64,000 nt of DNA from Pholiota molesta (taxonomy: Eukaryota; Basidiomycota; Agaricomycetes; Agaricales; Strophariaceae), in contig JACGCK010000057.1 of the NCBI GenBank assembly GCA_014925825.1, forward strand, positions 1-64,000. The letters run 5' to 3'. Positions within the stretch are counted from its first letter, which is position 1. Every line of letters begins with the position of its first letter. Under the pieces are notes generated by a model. That model did no database searches. It was not told the DNA's origin and worked only from the letters and a program-made list of their open reading frames with translations. Shown here in pieces: positions 1-9,550 of the stretch. The translations under genes were made by a program, and so were the position numbers.

Positions 1-600
1 TGGTGTATGTCAGGCAACCGAAGGAAGCAAAGCAAACAAACGACAACAAAAGGCCTCCTCAAAAAGGACCTACTGGCCAGCAAGGCGGCAATATGTCAGG
101 AACTCAAACAAAGACTCAAAGTCCTAACGGAGAAGACCTTCAGGAAAACCATGAGATACGAACAGATAGCGGCCATTGACTCAACCATGCCCTCATCCAA
201 ATACAGGAAGATCTGCAAGCAAATACCAAGGTGCAGTGCAAGTATACTAACTCAGCTCAGAACAGGACATGTACCACTCGCAGCATACCTGCATTGTTTC
301 AAACTCAAAGACAGCCTGACGTGCCAGCAATGCAAGAGAGACTCAGAGACACCTATCCATTTATTCAAATACTGCAGCGCATACTGAAACCAACGAAGAC
401 AGCTCAAATCCGACATCGGTCCTGATAGGGACATAGGCATGAATCTGCTAGGCGACAAACACACCATACAGCACATACTGCGATACATAAAGAACATGAA
501 GCGCTTTGAAGAATCACATGGCGACGTGGAGCTACCAGAGCAGGAGCATGAAGAACAACCCAATGAAGACGCAAATCCCATTGGAATAGCATGGGCATAG
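1..600 (+). pseudogene. LINE (non-LTR retrotransposon) ORF2 C-terminal fragment
   Basis: This is the last part of a retrotransposon polyprotein; the frame is already open at base 1, so the element extends outside the window. The reading frame has the basic region before the C-terminal zinc knuckle, the segment LTQLRTGHVPLAAYLHC, and a CCHC-like knuckle (CQQCKRDSETPIHLFKYC). This layout is known from the C-termini of fungal LINE reverse transcriptases. A TGA at 385-387 interrupts the frame directly after the knuckle; reading through it, the frame continues with an LLGDK..ILRYI..MKRFEE segment typical of the extreme C-terminus and stops at TAG 598-600. The endonuclease and reverse transcriptase domains are outside the window. 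The nonsense codon suggests a dead copy, although a truncated knuckle protein cannot be excluded. Confidence 0.75.
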
Positions 601-649
601 AACCACCAATGCACACCCCCAAGCCCACACCACCTCTCCCCCCTCTCTC

Positions 650-786
650 CCTTTTCCTTTTCCTTTTCCTTTTCCTTTTCCTTTTCCTTTTCCTTTTCCT
701 TTTCCTTTTCCTTTTCCTTTTCCTTTTCCTTTTCCTTTTCCTTTTTCCTTTTCCTTTTCCTTTTCCTTTTCCTTTTCCTTTTCCTC
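650..786 (+). repeat. (CCTTTT)n hexanucleotide microsatellite
   Basis: About 22 units of CCTTTT run almost without interruption, with one extra T near 745. The tract starts about 50 bp after the LINE stop codon, where LINE 3' tails often end in simple repeats, so it may be the LINE tail or a later expansion of it. It produces spurious Lys/Gly and Phe/Leu open frames on both strands. Confidence 0.95.
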
Positions 787-1900
787 TTTCTCTCTCTGTT
801 TTCTCTTCCACTGTATATAATTCACACCCCAACACTGTACCATACCATTTTTCTCCTTCCCTTTCTTTTCTCTTCCCTTTTTCTCATACCTTAAAGCATA
901 TAATACCTTAAAACAACCCTAAACACAGCACGCCTGAGATGCATGCAAGCCACTCCTTAGTGGCCCAAAAGCAGTTGTCGAGTTAGACACAATGTATATA
1001 GACATGGGCATTTTAGACAGTACATAGGTAGACATCCTACATAAGGCTAAGGCCTCAATGGACAGTGAATGGATTCCAAAAGAAAAAGAAAAAAAAAAAT
1101 TGGTGTGTGTCAGAATACTGTATAAGTCAATATTTAATATGCCTTGTTGCCGTTTTAATGCAGCTTGGGTCTGTCTGTAGTGACAATATTGGCTGAGATA
1201 TGAGTATATCAAGGAGAAAGTACCCCAATCCATCTTTTATGTGTGTAACCCTGTAGGTCAGCATTTATATTGGTGCTAAATTACCAGAACATGTGCTGAA
1301 CATGTGCCTCTAGCTACTCACTGCTTTATATATGCTAATAAGCATCCCAAATGCAGTGAAAAGCCCCAATGTAATATTGAAAATAGAGCGATATTAAGAT
1401 AACACCTGCTGCATGCACTATAGTAATGTATCAGTGGCATAGGCATATAGTACCATATTTATATAGAATAATACAAAAAAGAACAAAAGGATTGAATAAG
1501 AATTGAGGGAGGAATCAAATTTCTAATATAGGGGGGAGGGGGAGGGTGCCACTATTCTATGCCCGAATTGGGTGATGCCAAGCACGGCAGGCCTAAAAAT
1601 AGTACTTGTGTTGCGGGCCATTGCTTCACATGACAATACGAGTCTTTACACAAATTAAACTTAACAGTTTTGTATGTAAAGACTTGTATTGCCATGCAAA
1701 GCATAGCCTATTAATACAATTACTAAAATATATAAATATTGCTTGACCTACTAATACAACCTAAAATACATCAATTGTAACTATATTATTATTCTATTCA
1801 GATTTTACTTTCTGTATATACAATATGCCATATGCTTGCCATCTGAATCTTTAAGCCATTTGGTATCTGATAGAAGATCAATAGTTTTTTCTTTCTTACA
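787..1900. other. AT-rich gene-free stretch
   Basis: No protein or RNA gene is recognisable. It contains an A-rich tract near 1080-1100, a G-rich tract near 1531-1548 and the short hairpin repeat listed separately. Composition matches the surrounding transposon-rich DNA. Confidence 0.6.
1623..1702. repeat. Short inverted repeat (28-bp arms)
   Basis: The arms 1623-1650 and 1675-1702 are reverse complements at 24 of 28 positions and are separated by 24 bp. All four mismatches are transitions (C/T or A/G). It could be a small foldback transposon remnant or a hairpin. No target duplication was recognised. Confidence 0.6.
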
Positions 1901-2179
1901 TTAAGCCACCAAGTGGAAATGATGCAAAGGATGCTTGATATGGATATGACAATCCAATCCTAAATCACCTGGTACCCTAACCCAACCAAATGATTCATCA
2001 TTCCACAAAGGATGTTCCTTGTTGACTTTGTACCACAATGAAGAAGAAGATCCTTGGATGTACAAGTCACCAGGATAGCCGAGATGCAAAGGAGGATAAT
2101 GGTTATATGCATACAGAATGTGGAAAGAGATTCTGTCAAGCTGCATATGTTTGACCTTGAACCATTTGAATGGTATCAT
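1901..2179 (-). CDS. Uncharacterised 92-aa ORF, possibly transposon-associated fragment
   Basis: I do not recognise this protein. It starts with ATG at 2179 and has a protein-like aromatic-rich composition (YNHYPPLHLGYPGDLYI, followed by Trp-spaced segments such as LWYKV and FGWVRV). It has no signal peptide or membrane segment. It lies alone in the repeat-rich region next to a hAT-type element, so it is more likely a captured or decayed fragment than a complete gene. It may also be non-coding. Confidence 0.25.
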   Translation of the reverse strand: MIPFKWFKVKHMQLDRISFHILYAYNHYPPLHLGYPGDLYIQGSSSSLWYKVNKEHPLWNDESFGWVRVPGDLGLDCHIHIKHPLHHFHLVA

Positions 2180-2384
2180 ACTGGTGGAGAGGAAGGAAGA
2201 TAATTATCAGCCCATCAGATTGATTAATCAATCCCAAAAGAAGCCTATTACATCAGCAACATAAATGCACTGCTTACAAACCTATGCCATATCACTAAAT
2301 CAATGATAGGATCATTGAAATCATGTACACACTATATTTAGCATTTCTGCTGAGCACACATGTGTTGGTTGAATGCCCAGAATA

Positions 2385-3303
2385 TAGTGCTTGAAAATCC
2401 GGTCCAGTCCGGTTTTTTGCCCATATTTGGCAAGACCAAGACCAAGACCGGTCTTTCAGTTTTTGAAGACTGCAAAAAACTGGACTGGACCAACTTGAAC
2501 TGGTCTTTTGCGGTCTCAATCGGTTCAAAGACTGGTTAAGACCGGTTACGGTCCAAACCGGTTTCAACTGGTCAAAGATTGGTCCAGACTGGTAATAGTT
2601 AGGTAGAATACTCTATGTAGTATGTAGTGCTTCAAAAAATATGAAAATTGGTGGAGAATGAGTGAGAAACAATTAAAATATAGCTAATGCAGTGGTTGAG
2701 CACATTTTGTGATATCTCAGTCAATTCTTTACCATATATTATGATTTATGTTGTTAAAAGGGTAATCTTAATATCTAATTGTATCCCAATTTGCGAAAGG
2801 GCGATGTCTATACTGAACGAAGCATAGGCAAAAGTGTCTTTGAAGGAGTCAAAAAGAGTAGAAAACATCGATATTGCTATAGCTCAACCGAATGTTTTTC
2901 AAATATTAAGGTTTAAATGAATCCTGTAGATCTATATGTCCTCTATATATGTTTAAGTTTGCGAAAGGTACGACCCATTAATGTTTGCACTGCAGTTAAA
3001 AGCGTTTTTAGATGCCCAAAGTAATTACTCAAATGAAACTATTGATAACTTTGTCAATTCTCATGCTAAAAATATGATTTGGGCATCATTCCTCTCTAGC
3101 CTACAAATTCTCACGGCCAAAGACCGGTTGGGACCGGTCCAGACTGGTTTTTGATCGGTCCCTCTGTTTTTTCAAACCTGTTGGACCGTGGACCGGACCG
3201 CGGTCTGGTCTTTTCCGGTCCATCAATTTTCCGGTCATTTCCGGTTCAGTTCCGGTCCAGTCTCGGTTTTTTTCCAGTCTTGAGACTGGACTTCCAAGCA
3301 CTA
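2385..3303. mobile_element. Non-autonomous hAT-type element, copy 1 (919 bp)
   Basis: The element is flanked by a perfect 8-bp direct repeat, CCAGAATA, at 2377-2384 and 3304-3311. It begins TAGTGCTTG and ends CAAGCACTA, a 9-bp perfect terminal inverted repeat whose similarity continues inwards. An 8-bp target duplication and a TAGTG-type end are hallmarks of the hAT superfamily. About 200 bp at each end are packed with ACCGGT/CCGGTC motifs, which resemble the subterminal transposase-binding repeats of hAT elements. The AT-rich core has no transposase frame, so movement would depend on an autonomous relative elsewhere. It is related along its length to the copy at 6907-7810. Confidence 0.9.
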
Positions 3304-3679
3304 CCAGAATAAGCCACAGCTTGCTCCCATTTTACTTGTGGTTTGATGTATAGTTGGAGGTTTCTATCATAAAAAAGCAGAAATGTAGTATTGAATCATA
3401 CCTTTCTAACTAGCCCAAGATCGTAACTTTCGCCCGAGAATTGACTGAGTAATGATTAAATCCGATTTGAGATGCTAAAATAGGTATATTTCAAGACATG
3501 TCTCAGAATAATGACGTACAGGCATACCAAAATGCCGTTAGGACACCTTTTCCAACACCCTGTACATCATAATGTAAGACAATCAAAGCCTGTAGGCATA
3601 TTCAGCACCTACATGTCTTTATTTAAACCCTTTTACTTACTCAAAATGAGTAGGACAGATAGAACTAATTATAGTCAGG

Positions 3680-4050
3680 TCAATTCTTATCCAAATTTAC
3701 AATTAATTTGTTTGTTAAAAAGGTGTATATGAAGGTACTATAATACTGCAAAATTACAAAAGTGCCCTGTTATTATTCATTGAAAAGTGCCCAAAACGGT
3801 TTTCAAGTGCCCAAAATGAGGATGAAAAGTGCATTTGCTAATAACTTGGGCAAACACATCCTAAAATTAAGATCTTGGGCTGGTTAGAAAGTTCAATTTA
3901 GACGCTTCAATGCTGTTAAGTTTCATGAGCAAAGACCTTTCCAGACTGGTTCAACTTGGTTGTTCTTTGGTCTCTCTAATTTTAAAATAATGATGGACTA
4001 AAGTCCGGTCCACATTATGAGTCTCTTTCAGTCTTCAATATGGCTGCAAT
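3680..4050. repeat. Degraded third copy of the hAT-type family (right part)
   Basis: Segments such as GCCCAAAATGAGGATG, CTAAAATTAAGATCTTGGG and TGGACTAAAGTCCGGTCC occur in the same order as their counterparts in the two intact elements. The terminal repeat and target duplication cannot be found, and most ACCGGT motifs have decayed. Boundaries are approximate. Confidence 0.5.
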
Positions 4051-4190
4051 TTGCATGGGTTATATAATCAGTTGATCTGATCAAATCAAAGTGGGCTGTG
4101 TGTGATGGAGCCTTAGACAAATAGAGGCAATCCATGATGGCTGCAAATTACAAGGCTTATATAATGCCTGTTGATCTGATCAAATCTATT
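4040..4190. repeat. Direct repeat with TTGATCTGATCAAAT core, period about 97 bp
   Basis: Two copies, near 4040-4088 and 4137-4186, share GGCTGCAA, TTATATAAT and the near-palindromic GTTGATCTGATCAAATC. A weaker third start (GATGGCAAATATCAGGCTATTT) follows near 4206. There is no coding potential. The nature of the repeat is unknown. Confidence 0.6.
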
Positions 4191-4309
4191 TGAGTAACAT
4201 ATCAATGATGGCAAATATCAGGCTATTTAACGCACTGTGGAGAAAAAAATAACACTGATGAATTGTGTGATTGATGGCATCAGTGATGGGGATAACAGCG
4301 CGTACATTT

Positions 4310-5600
4310 TTTTTGCTCGGTGAAAAGAACTCACTTTACTGCGTAAAGACTCGTAACCATTCCATCCAGGAAGGCAATATTATGCCAGCCCCATGTCTGG
4401 TTCACTACCTTGCCAGCCTCCAAATTCCATAATAAAGGCGTCATTAAATACAGTAAAATCAGGTGATTCCAACACGTTGAAGTAGTGCCGGCGCGGTATG
4501 CGGTCCCCGTGTCATTTAATGCATGATCAATTCTTTTCTGGAGCTATGGGATGTTACTCAATAAGGTGTAGAGACACGCATTCAAAGAGCTGTAGCCAGC
4601 TATTTTATGGGGAAGTAGCATATTCATATTCAATGTGTAGCGCATGCTATTAATGTTGGAGTGCAAAATAGTGCGGGCCATTTTATGTGCCAGGCAACGG
4701 ACGGAGAATTACGATCAGTATTGCGTTGGAAAGCTCCTTTTTATATCTATACACCCCAATTTAGATTATGCAAAATGGAGCGCCGGTTCATGAGAAACAA
4801 GCCATCTTTTGTGGGCGCATTTTAAGCGCCATCAGTAATTCGCTTCTAGCGCCCTGACGAGTGCAGCTATTAATATGAAATTTTAGATTCGAAATCAGTG
4901 TAAATTCTGAATCTTTCTGTATATTATGGCGCCTAAGCGCCCAATATTGAGCGAGCCAACCCAGGTGCATATACCGGCCATGCAGTCAACAGACATGTGC
5001 TTGGCCCGAATACTAAATATAGAATCATGCCTGCCAGCCAGCCAATATCCATGCCAGCCCAGCATCTGGTTCAGTACCTTCCCGGGGTCTGATCTCTAAA
5101 GTCGATGCATTATTCAGAAGATGGCAACCCACCTAAGCGCTCACTGAGGCAATGTGTGGTTCCCATGCTATATATAAACAACCATTTCATAAATAATGTT
5201 GTGTAGAATGTTTCAATACAAATGCAAAGAATACCATTGAAATGGTGTAGTATTAACCTATTTTATGATATAATATGCATGCAGATATTCAATGTGTGGC
5301 TGGCGCTAAAGCGGTGCGAGCGTAATTTTATGCGGCCGTTTTACGGAGCAAGGAAGGGACATAAAATTACGAGCGTGACGCGTTCGAAGCGCACGTTTAA
5401 TACCTCTAGATACCACTTAAAATCATGCAAAACGGCCCCGTGGTTGCGGAGGAAAACAATATTCTTTGTGGGCGCTAATTTTATGCCATCAGTAATTTAC
5501 ATCTAGTGCATCAACCACTGCAGCTATTAATATGAATTTTTACGGTTGTATTTAGAATCGAAATCCGCATCTATCGCTATAATATAGTCCTAAAGGGCCC
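4310..5600. repeat. Two diverged tandem copies of an unknown repeat, period about 660 bp
   Basis: The first copy (about 4370-4970) and the second (about 5035-5600) share an ordered series of blocks. These are a CCAGC..CATCTGGTTCA start, TATTCAATGTGT, TGTGGGCGC..TTT, GCCATCAGTAATT, TGCAGCTATTAATATGAA and an AATCGAAATC-like segment. Both are rich in GCGCC/GGGCGC hexamers in otherwise AT-rich DNA. No terminal repeats or protein frame were found. The second copy abuts the Harbinger-like remnant. Confidence 0.6.
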
Positions 5601-6733
5601 CAAACAGAGCGGACCAGCTGCCCAGCTGCAATCCCACCAATAGTGGAAAATGTTATTTTTGGTATTTCCACTTTGGGATGACCCTGACAACAGCGACGAG
5701 GAGTGCTGGGCACTGTTGAGCATGGTGAGCAAGTGCACAGCCTCCAGTGATCACCATCACCACCCCCAGTGACCACCATAGACCACCTGCCAAAACTGGA
5801 ATGTCTTCAAACTCAGCTTGGTGGAGTGGCTGTGCCCATCAGTTAGGAAGCTGGATGCACTATTTTTATATTGTCAATCTAGTCTGATTCATGCATGAGA
5901 TTGACAGACACAAGTGAACAACAGTACCTTTGCCAACCCCTGCCCAATTAGCGACAGCTTGCAAGCTAGAAGCATTTCCATCATGACCAAAGCAGAAAAG
6001 GGTGATCATGAGCTGTTTGTCAAGTGGCATTTGGGCATTGTTTGAGTTGTTTACAAAGACTTCATTATCAGAAATCTTTGCAAGGATGGCATCAAATGTA
6101 GTGGGGCTGATATGAAGAGATTGGCAAAGTAATCAGGATGATTAGGTTTCAGAACTGTAAGGACGTGGTGGAGATAGGATGGGCCATGAGGAAGCAAGTC
6201 ATGTTCTGCTTCATATCACTGAGCATACATGTTGGTCACCTGCTCCTGGACCCACTGGCAGAGACATGCCCACTGGCCAACCAAAGGCTTTCTCAAGAAC
6301 TGGGGATCTTCTTTGTCAGATTGAAGGTTGAGTTGAAGTTCATCCAAGATGGCATTATCGGCACCATCTTCCACCAAACCACATCACTGTCTTCAGATCC
6401 CACAATTCCAAGGCTGCTGCTGGAGTAGGTAGCGTCATTGGGCACGTAATTGTCATCATGTGAGTTGACCGAGGTTGGGACAGACAGTGAGATTGATCCT
6501 TCTGAGCCACGCCAATCAGCTCCTAGAATATCTGACCAGTTAGGTGCAGAGTCGGATGTGCTAGCAGAGTCATCAGAGGTGGAGAAGGATGATTCAGAGC
6601 TGAGAGTGTCGTTATCATTGAAGTCCACTACAGACAGGAATTGTTGTCGGCCAGAGTGATGGTTTAAAGCTCCGCCCTTATAGAGTTGATCCTTGAGGCG
6701 GAGAATTTGGCGTGACCTCTGCTGTTTACGCAT
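5552..6733 (-). pseudogene. Decayed PIF/Harbinger-like transposase (HARBI1-type nuclease)
   Basis: On the minus strand the first frame (6733 to 6293, 146 aa) is basic and then Ser/Asp-rich. After a frame break the protein is recognisable between about 6250 and 5900. It has a QVTNMYAQ segment, an in-frame TGA, then HGPSYLHHVL, ISPTTFDAILAKI and MITLFCFGHDGNASS followed by NWAGVGKGTV. These motifs characterise the N-terminal half of HARBI1-like transposases common in basidiomycetes. The catalytic DDE region that should follow is not recognisable, and the similarity fades below about 5890. Stops, frameshifts and truncation make it a dead copy. Confidence 0.7.
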
Positions 6734-6906
6734 ATTCTTGTACTTGCTGTAATGGGTGAATAGCTTGACAAGCTGTTTAGCCCTAGCGCCTCATCGGGGA
6801 AGGGACACTATATAATTAACAGTGAGGATCTGAGGATGTTTGGACTGGCTCGACTGGGGATTAGGGGAGAACCATGAAGGTGGTGACAGAAAATGAAGGG
6901 AATGAC

Positions 6907-7810
6907 TAGTGATCTGAGGTCCAGTCCGGTCCGGTCTTTTGGCCCTAAGTGCCATGGACTGAGACCGCAACCGGTTAACCACGATTAAAAGACTGCAAAA
7001 AACGCACAAGACCAACGTAAACCGGTCTACGTTGGTCTTGTGAAGTTTAGAAACCGCATAAACCGGTCCTCAACTGGTCCTATTAAAGACTGGTTGAGGA
7101 CTGGTTGTAGACTGGTCTATGGGCCAAATTAAAATTGATTTTACCTGTAGAAACTATTTTAATAGTAGAAATTGGACTGCCTGTGCGCATTTGCCCATAT
7201 CTCAATGAGTTCTTGGTGGAATATTATGTATAAGGGCTTGTTAGATAGGTATTTTAATGTTATACTTTGACCCTGGTTTGTGAAAGGCTAGCTTTTTTAA
7301 CCAATGAAACATTGGCAAAAGTGTCTTGTTAATAGTGAAGTCAAGTAGAAAATATTGATCTTATTATAGCATAATCAGATCTTGTTCAATTAATAAAATT
7401 TAAAATACGTTTTGTAGATATACATGTCGCCTATTTATGCGCAACTTTTCAAAAGGTGCGAACCTTTAATGATTGAATCACAGGCAAACGCGTTTTTAAG
7501 CGCCCAAAATAATGATTTTATCGCAAACTATTAATATCTTTGTTATTTCTCATGCTAAAATTATGATTTTGGTATCATTTAAAAGGTATTTTAGTGCTCT
7601 ACAACGTCACGAAAAATCTTGTTAAGAGACCGGTTGAAACCGGTCCTAACCGGTTTTCGTCGGTCTTTTTGATCTTTAGAATTATGATAGACCGCAGACC
7701 GGACTGTGGTTGCGGTCTTGATTGGTCCAATCTATTTTCGGTCCACTTCGGTTAAGGTCCGGTTTTTTTTTGGTCTTTTTCCAGTCTTGTAACCGGACCT
7801 CAGATCACTA
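6907..7810. mobile_element. Non-autonomous hAT-type element, copy 2 (904 bp)
   Basis: A perfect 8-bp direct repeat, GGAATGAC, lies at 6899-6906 and 7811-7818. The ends form a perfect 16-bp terminal inverted repeat (TAGTGATCTGAGGTCC and its complement). As in the 2385-3303 copy, both ends carry dense ACCGGT/CCGGTC arrays, and the core shares blocks such as GGCAAAAGTGTCTT, GCGTTTTTA..GCCCAAA and TTTCTCATGCTAAAA. No transposase is encoded. The terminal sequence differs from that of copy 1 after TAGTG, so they are diverged members of one family. Confidence 0.92.
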
Positions 7811-7818
7811 GGAATGAC

Positions 7819-8591
7819 TACATGTACTAAATTAGACAATAACAACTGTTTAAGATACTTATGAATGTTTATCTTCAAAGTACATTGGGATTCATTGGAT
7901 AAATCATTATGGTCAGAGTTGTAGGCCGATTATAAATGGATTAAGACATCAAAAACCATCCTTTAATCATGTGCTTAATCACACCATGAATCAACCCTAA
8001 AGCGCAAACTTTGACTGCCACTAATAATCAACCTTGAATCAGGTACTGAATCCTGCTGTGAATCATTTTGAATCACTTACTCTGACTGTCACTATTGTTA
8101 CCATTAGCAAACAAATGTTCAATGTCTTTCTCCAACTATCAGAACTTTGAAATGTCAAAGATCTTGCACTGTATGCATGATTTCCAATGCAGCCAGTCCT
8201 GGACAAATTTAGCTGGTGAGTGTGCTTATATCAAGCAACAGATGATGGGCATCTATTGGATTTATGGAAAGCTGTGCAAGTGCAACATTCAGCACTCCAG
8301 CTCTCACCTATCCCCTTCTAACTTTCTGTCACAGCATGGCATAATGAAATCAAGGATGAAGATATTTTGTTGAGCCATTATACTCTCACAAGCTCATCAG
8401 GTGTTACCTTGCTAGCACATCTTCATCAAGCTTTACTTGTGCCAACTCATTCTCATTTACTCTTACCAGTTTGTCATCTCAATTTCCTGATCCTTTCTGA
8501 TCCTGGCCTTATTTACAAGCTGATATCATGGACTGCTGACTTTCACATTATTATTATTCAATGCTTCAGAGGTTGATGTTGTGGGGACCCC
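7819..8591. other. AT-rich gene-free stretch with degenerate GAATCA repeats
   Basis: No gene is recognised. Around 7950-8090 short GAATCA/TAATCA motifs and two variants of a CTGACTG(C/T)CACTA block recur, suggesting an old local duplication. Two small open frames (8095-8373, 8367-8576) look non-protein-like. Confidence 0.5.
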
Positions 8592-9286
8592 CAGTAGCAC
8601 TGCTGCGGTGGGCATATTTACCAATGCAGAAAAATCTTTTGATGTTTTGTGACATTTGTACAATAAATTTACTAGATTGGAAAATATATGTAAAAAGTGA
8701 GAATTTGCATCATGGAATAGCTGCCATATATTAGAAGTTCAGGTGAATTTTTTTACAAGGACAATTGAAACATTTTTCCTTCATAGTCCCCAAAGGTAAA
8801 GATACAACAGACGTGACATTCACAAAAAAATCTAAATGTCAGGTTCTACTTTTATTCATACATTCAGTATATTTTTGGAAAAATGTAATGTTTGCTGGCC
8901 TGACAAATTTAATGTTTAGGCAAACAATAAATTTGTCAGGCCAGCAAACATTACATTTTTCCAAAAATATACTGAATGGACAAACAATAATGAACCTGAC
9001 ATTTGCAAATTTTTCATGAATGTCAACTCTATTGTTTCTTTACCTTCAGGGACTATAAAGGGAAAATCTTTCACTTGTCCTCACCAAAAAATTCACATGA
9101 ACTTCTAATATGTAGCATCTATTCTGTCCATATTCTGTGAGCAATCTGTGAGGTAAATTCTCACTTTTTTTACATTTATTTTCCTATGTAGTACATTTAT
9201 TGTACAAATGTCACAAACAAGTCACAAAATAAGTAGTGAAAGATTTTTCCTTGCCAGTAAAGATGCCCACCCAGCAGTGTACAGTG
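8592..9286. mobile_element. Long foldback (hairpin) element, about 700 bp
   Basis: Almost the whole element is an inverted repeat. The outer ends, AGCACTGCTGCGGTGGGC and the complement of GCCCACCCAGCAGTGT, match with small gaps. Similarity continues inwards through a GTGACATTTGTACAATAAAT block (and its complement near 9200) and a CATATTAGAAGTTCA block. The core is a perfect 51-bp inverted repeat, 8861-8911 against 8928-8978, with a 16-bp loop. No transposase is encoded and no clear target duplication was found. CACTG-type ends would fit a foldback MITE of a CACTA- or KDZ-like family, but that is inference. Confidence 0.85.
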
Positions 9287-9550
9287 GTTTTCATGGCTCG
9301 TTCACTTAACTGCCCCCTGCAATAGATGGTTTTGGTGTTTTCACTCACTTAGCAGCCCCCTGAGGTACACCTTGAATCAACTGCATTTGTTGAGTTGGTT
9401 CGAGTTGTCACTCCACCTCACCTCAAGTCCAAAGTGCACAGATTTGCATCTAGACTAGAAGTGACCAAATTTTCCATGATATATTACATATCCAAACTAG
9501 ATGTAATCTGCTCTATTATCCTCTCTCTCTCTCTCATTTTCCCTTTCAGA

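Noticed and set aside
650..786. Possible CRISPR-like periodic repeat
   Set aside because: The period is six bases without spacers; it is a microsatellite in a eukaryotic genome.
404..911. Open frames rich in Lys/Gly/Arg (minus strand) or Phe/Leu (plus strand)
   Set aside because: They are produced by translating the (CCTTTT)n tract in different frames.
8095..8576. Two overlapping small plus-strand frames (92 and 69 aa)
   Set aside because: The composition is random and no domain or signal peptide is present; they lie in AT-rich repeat DNA.
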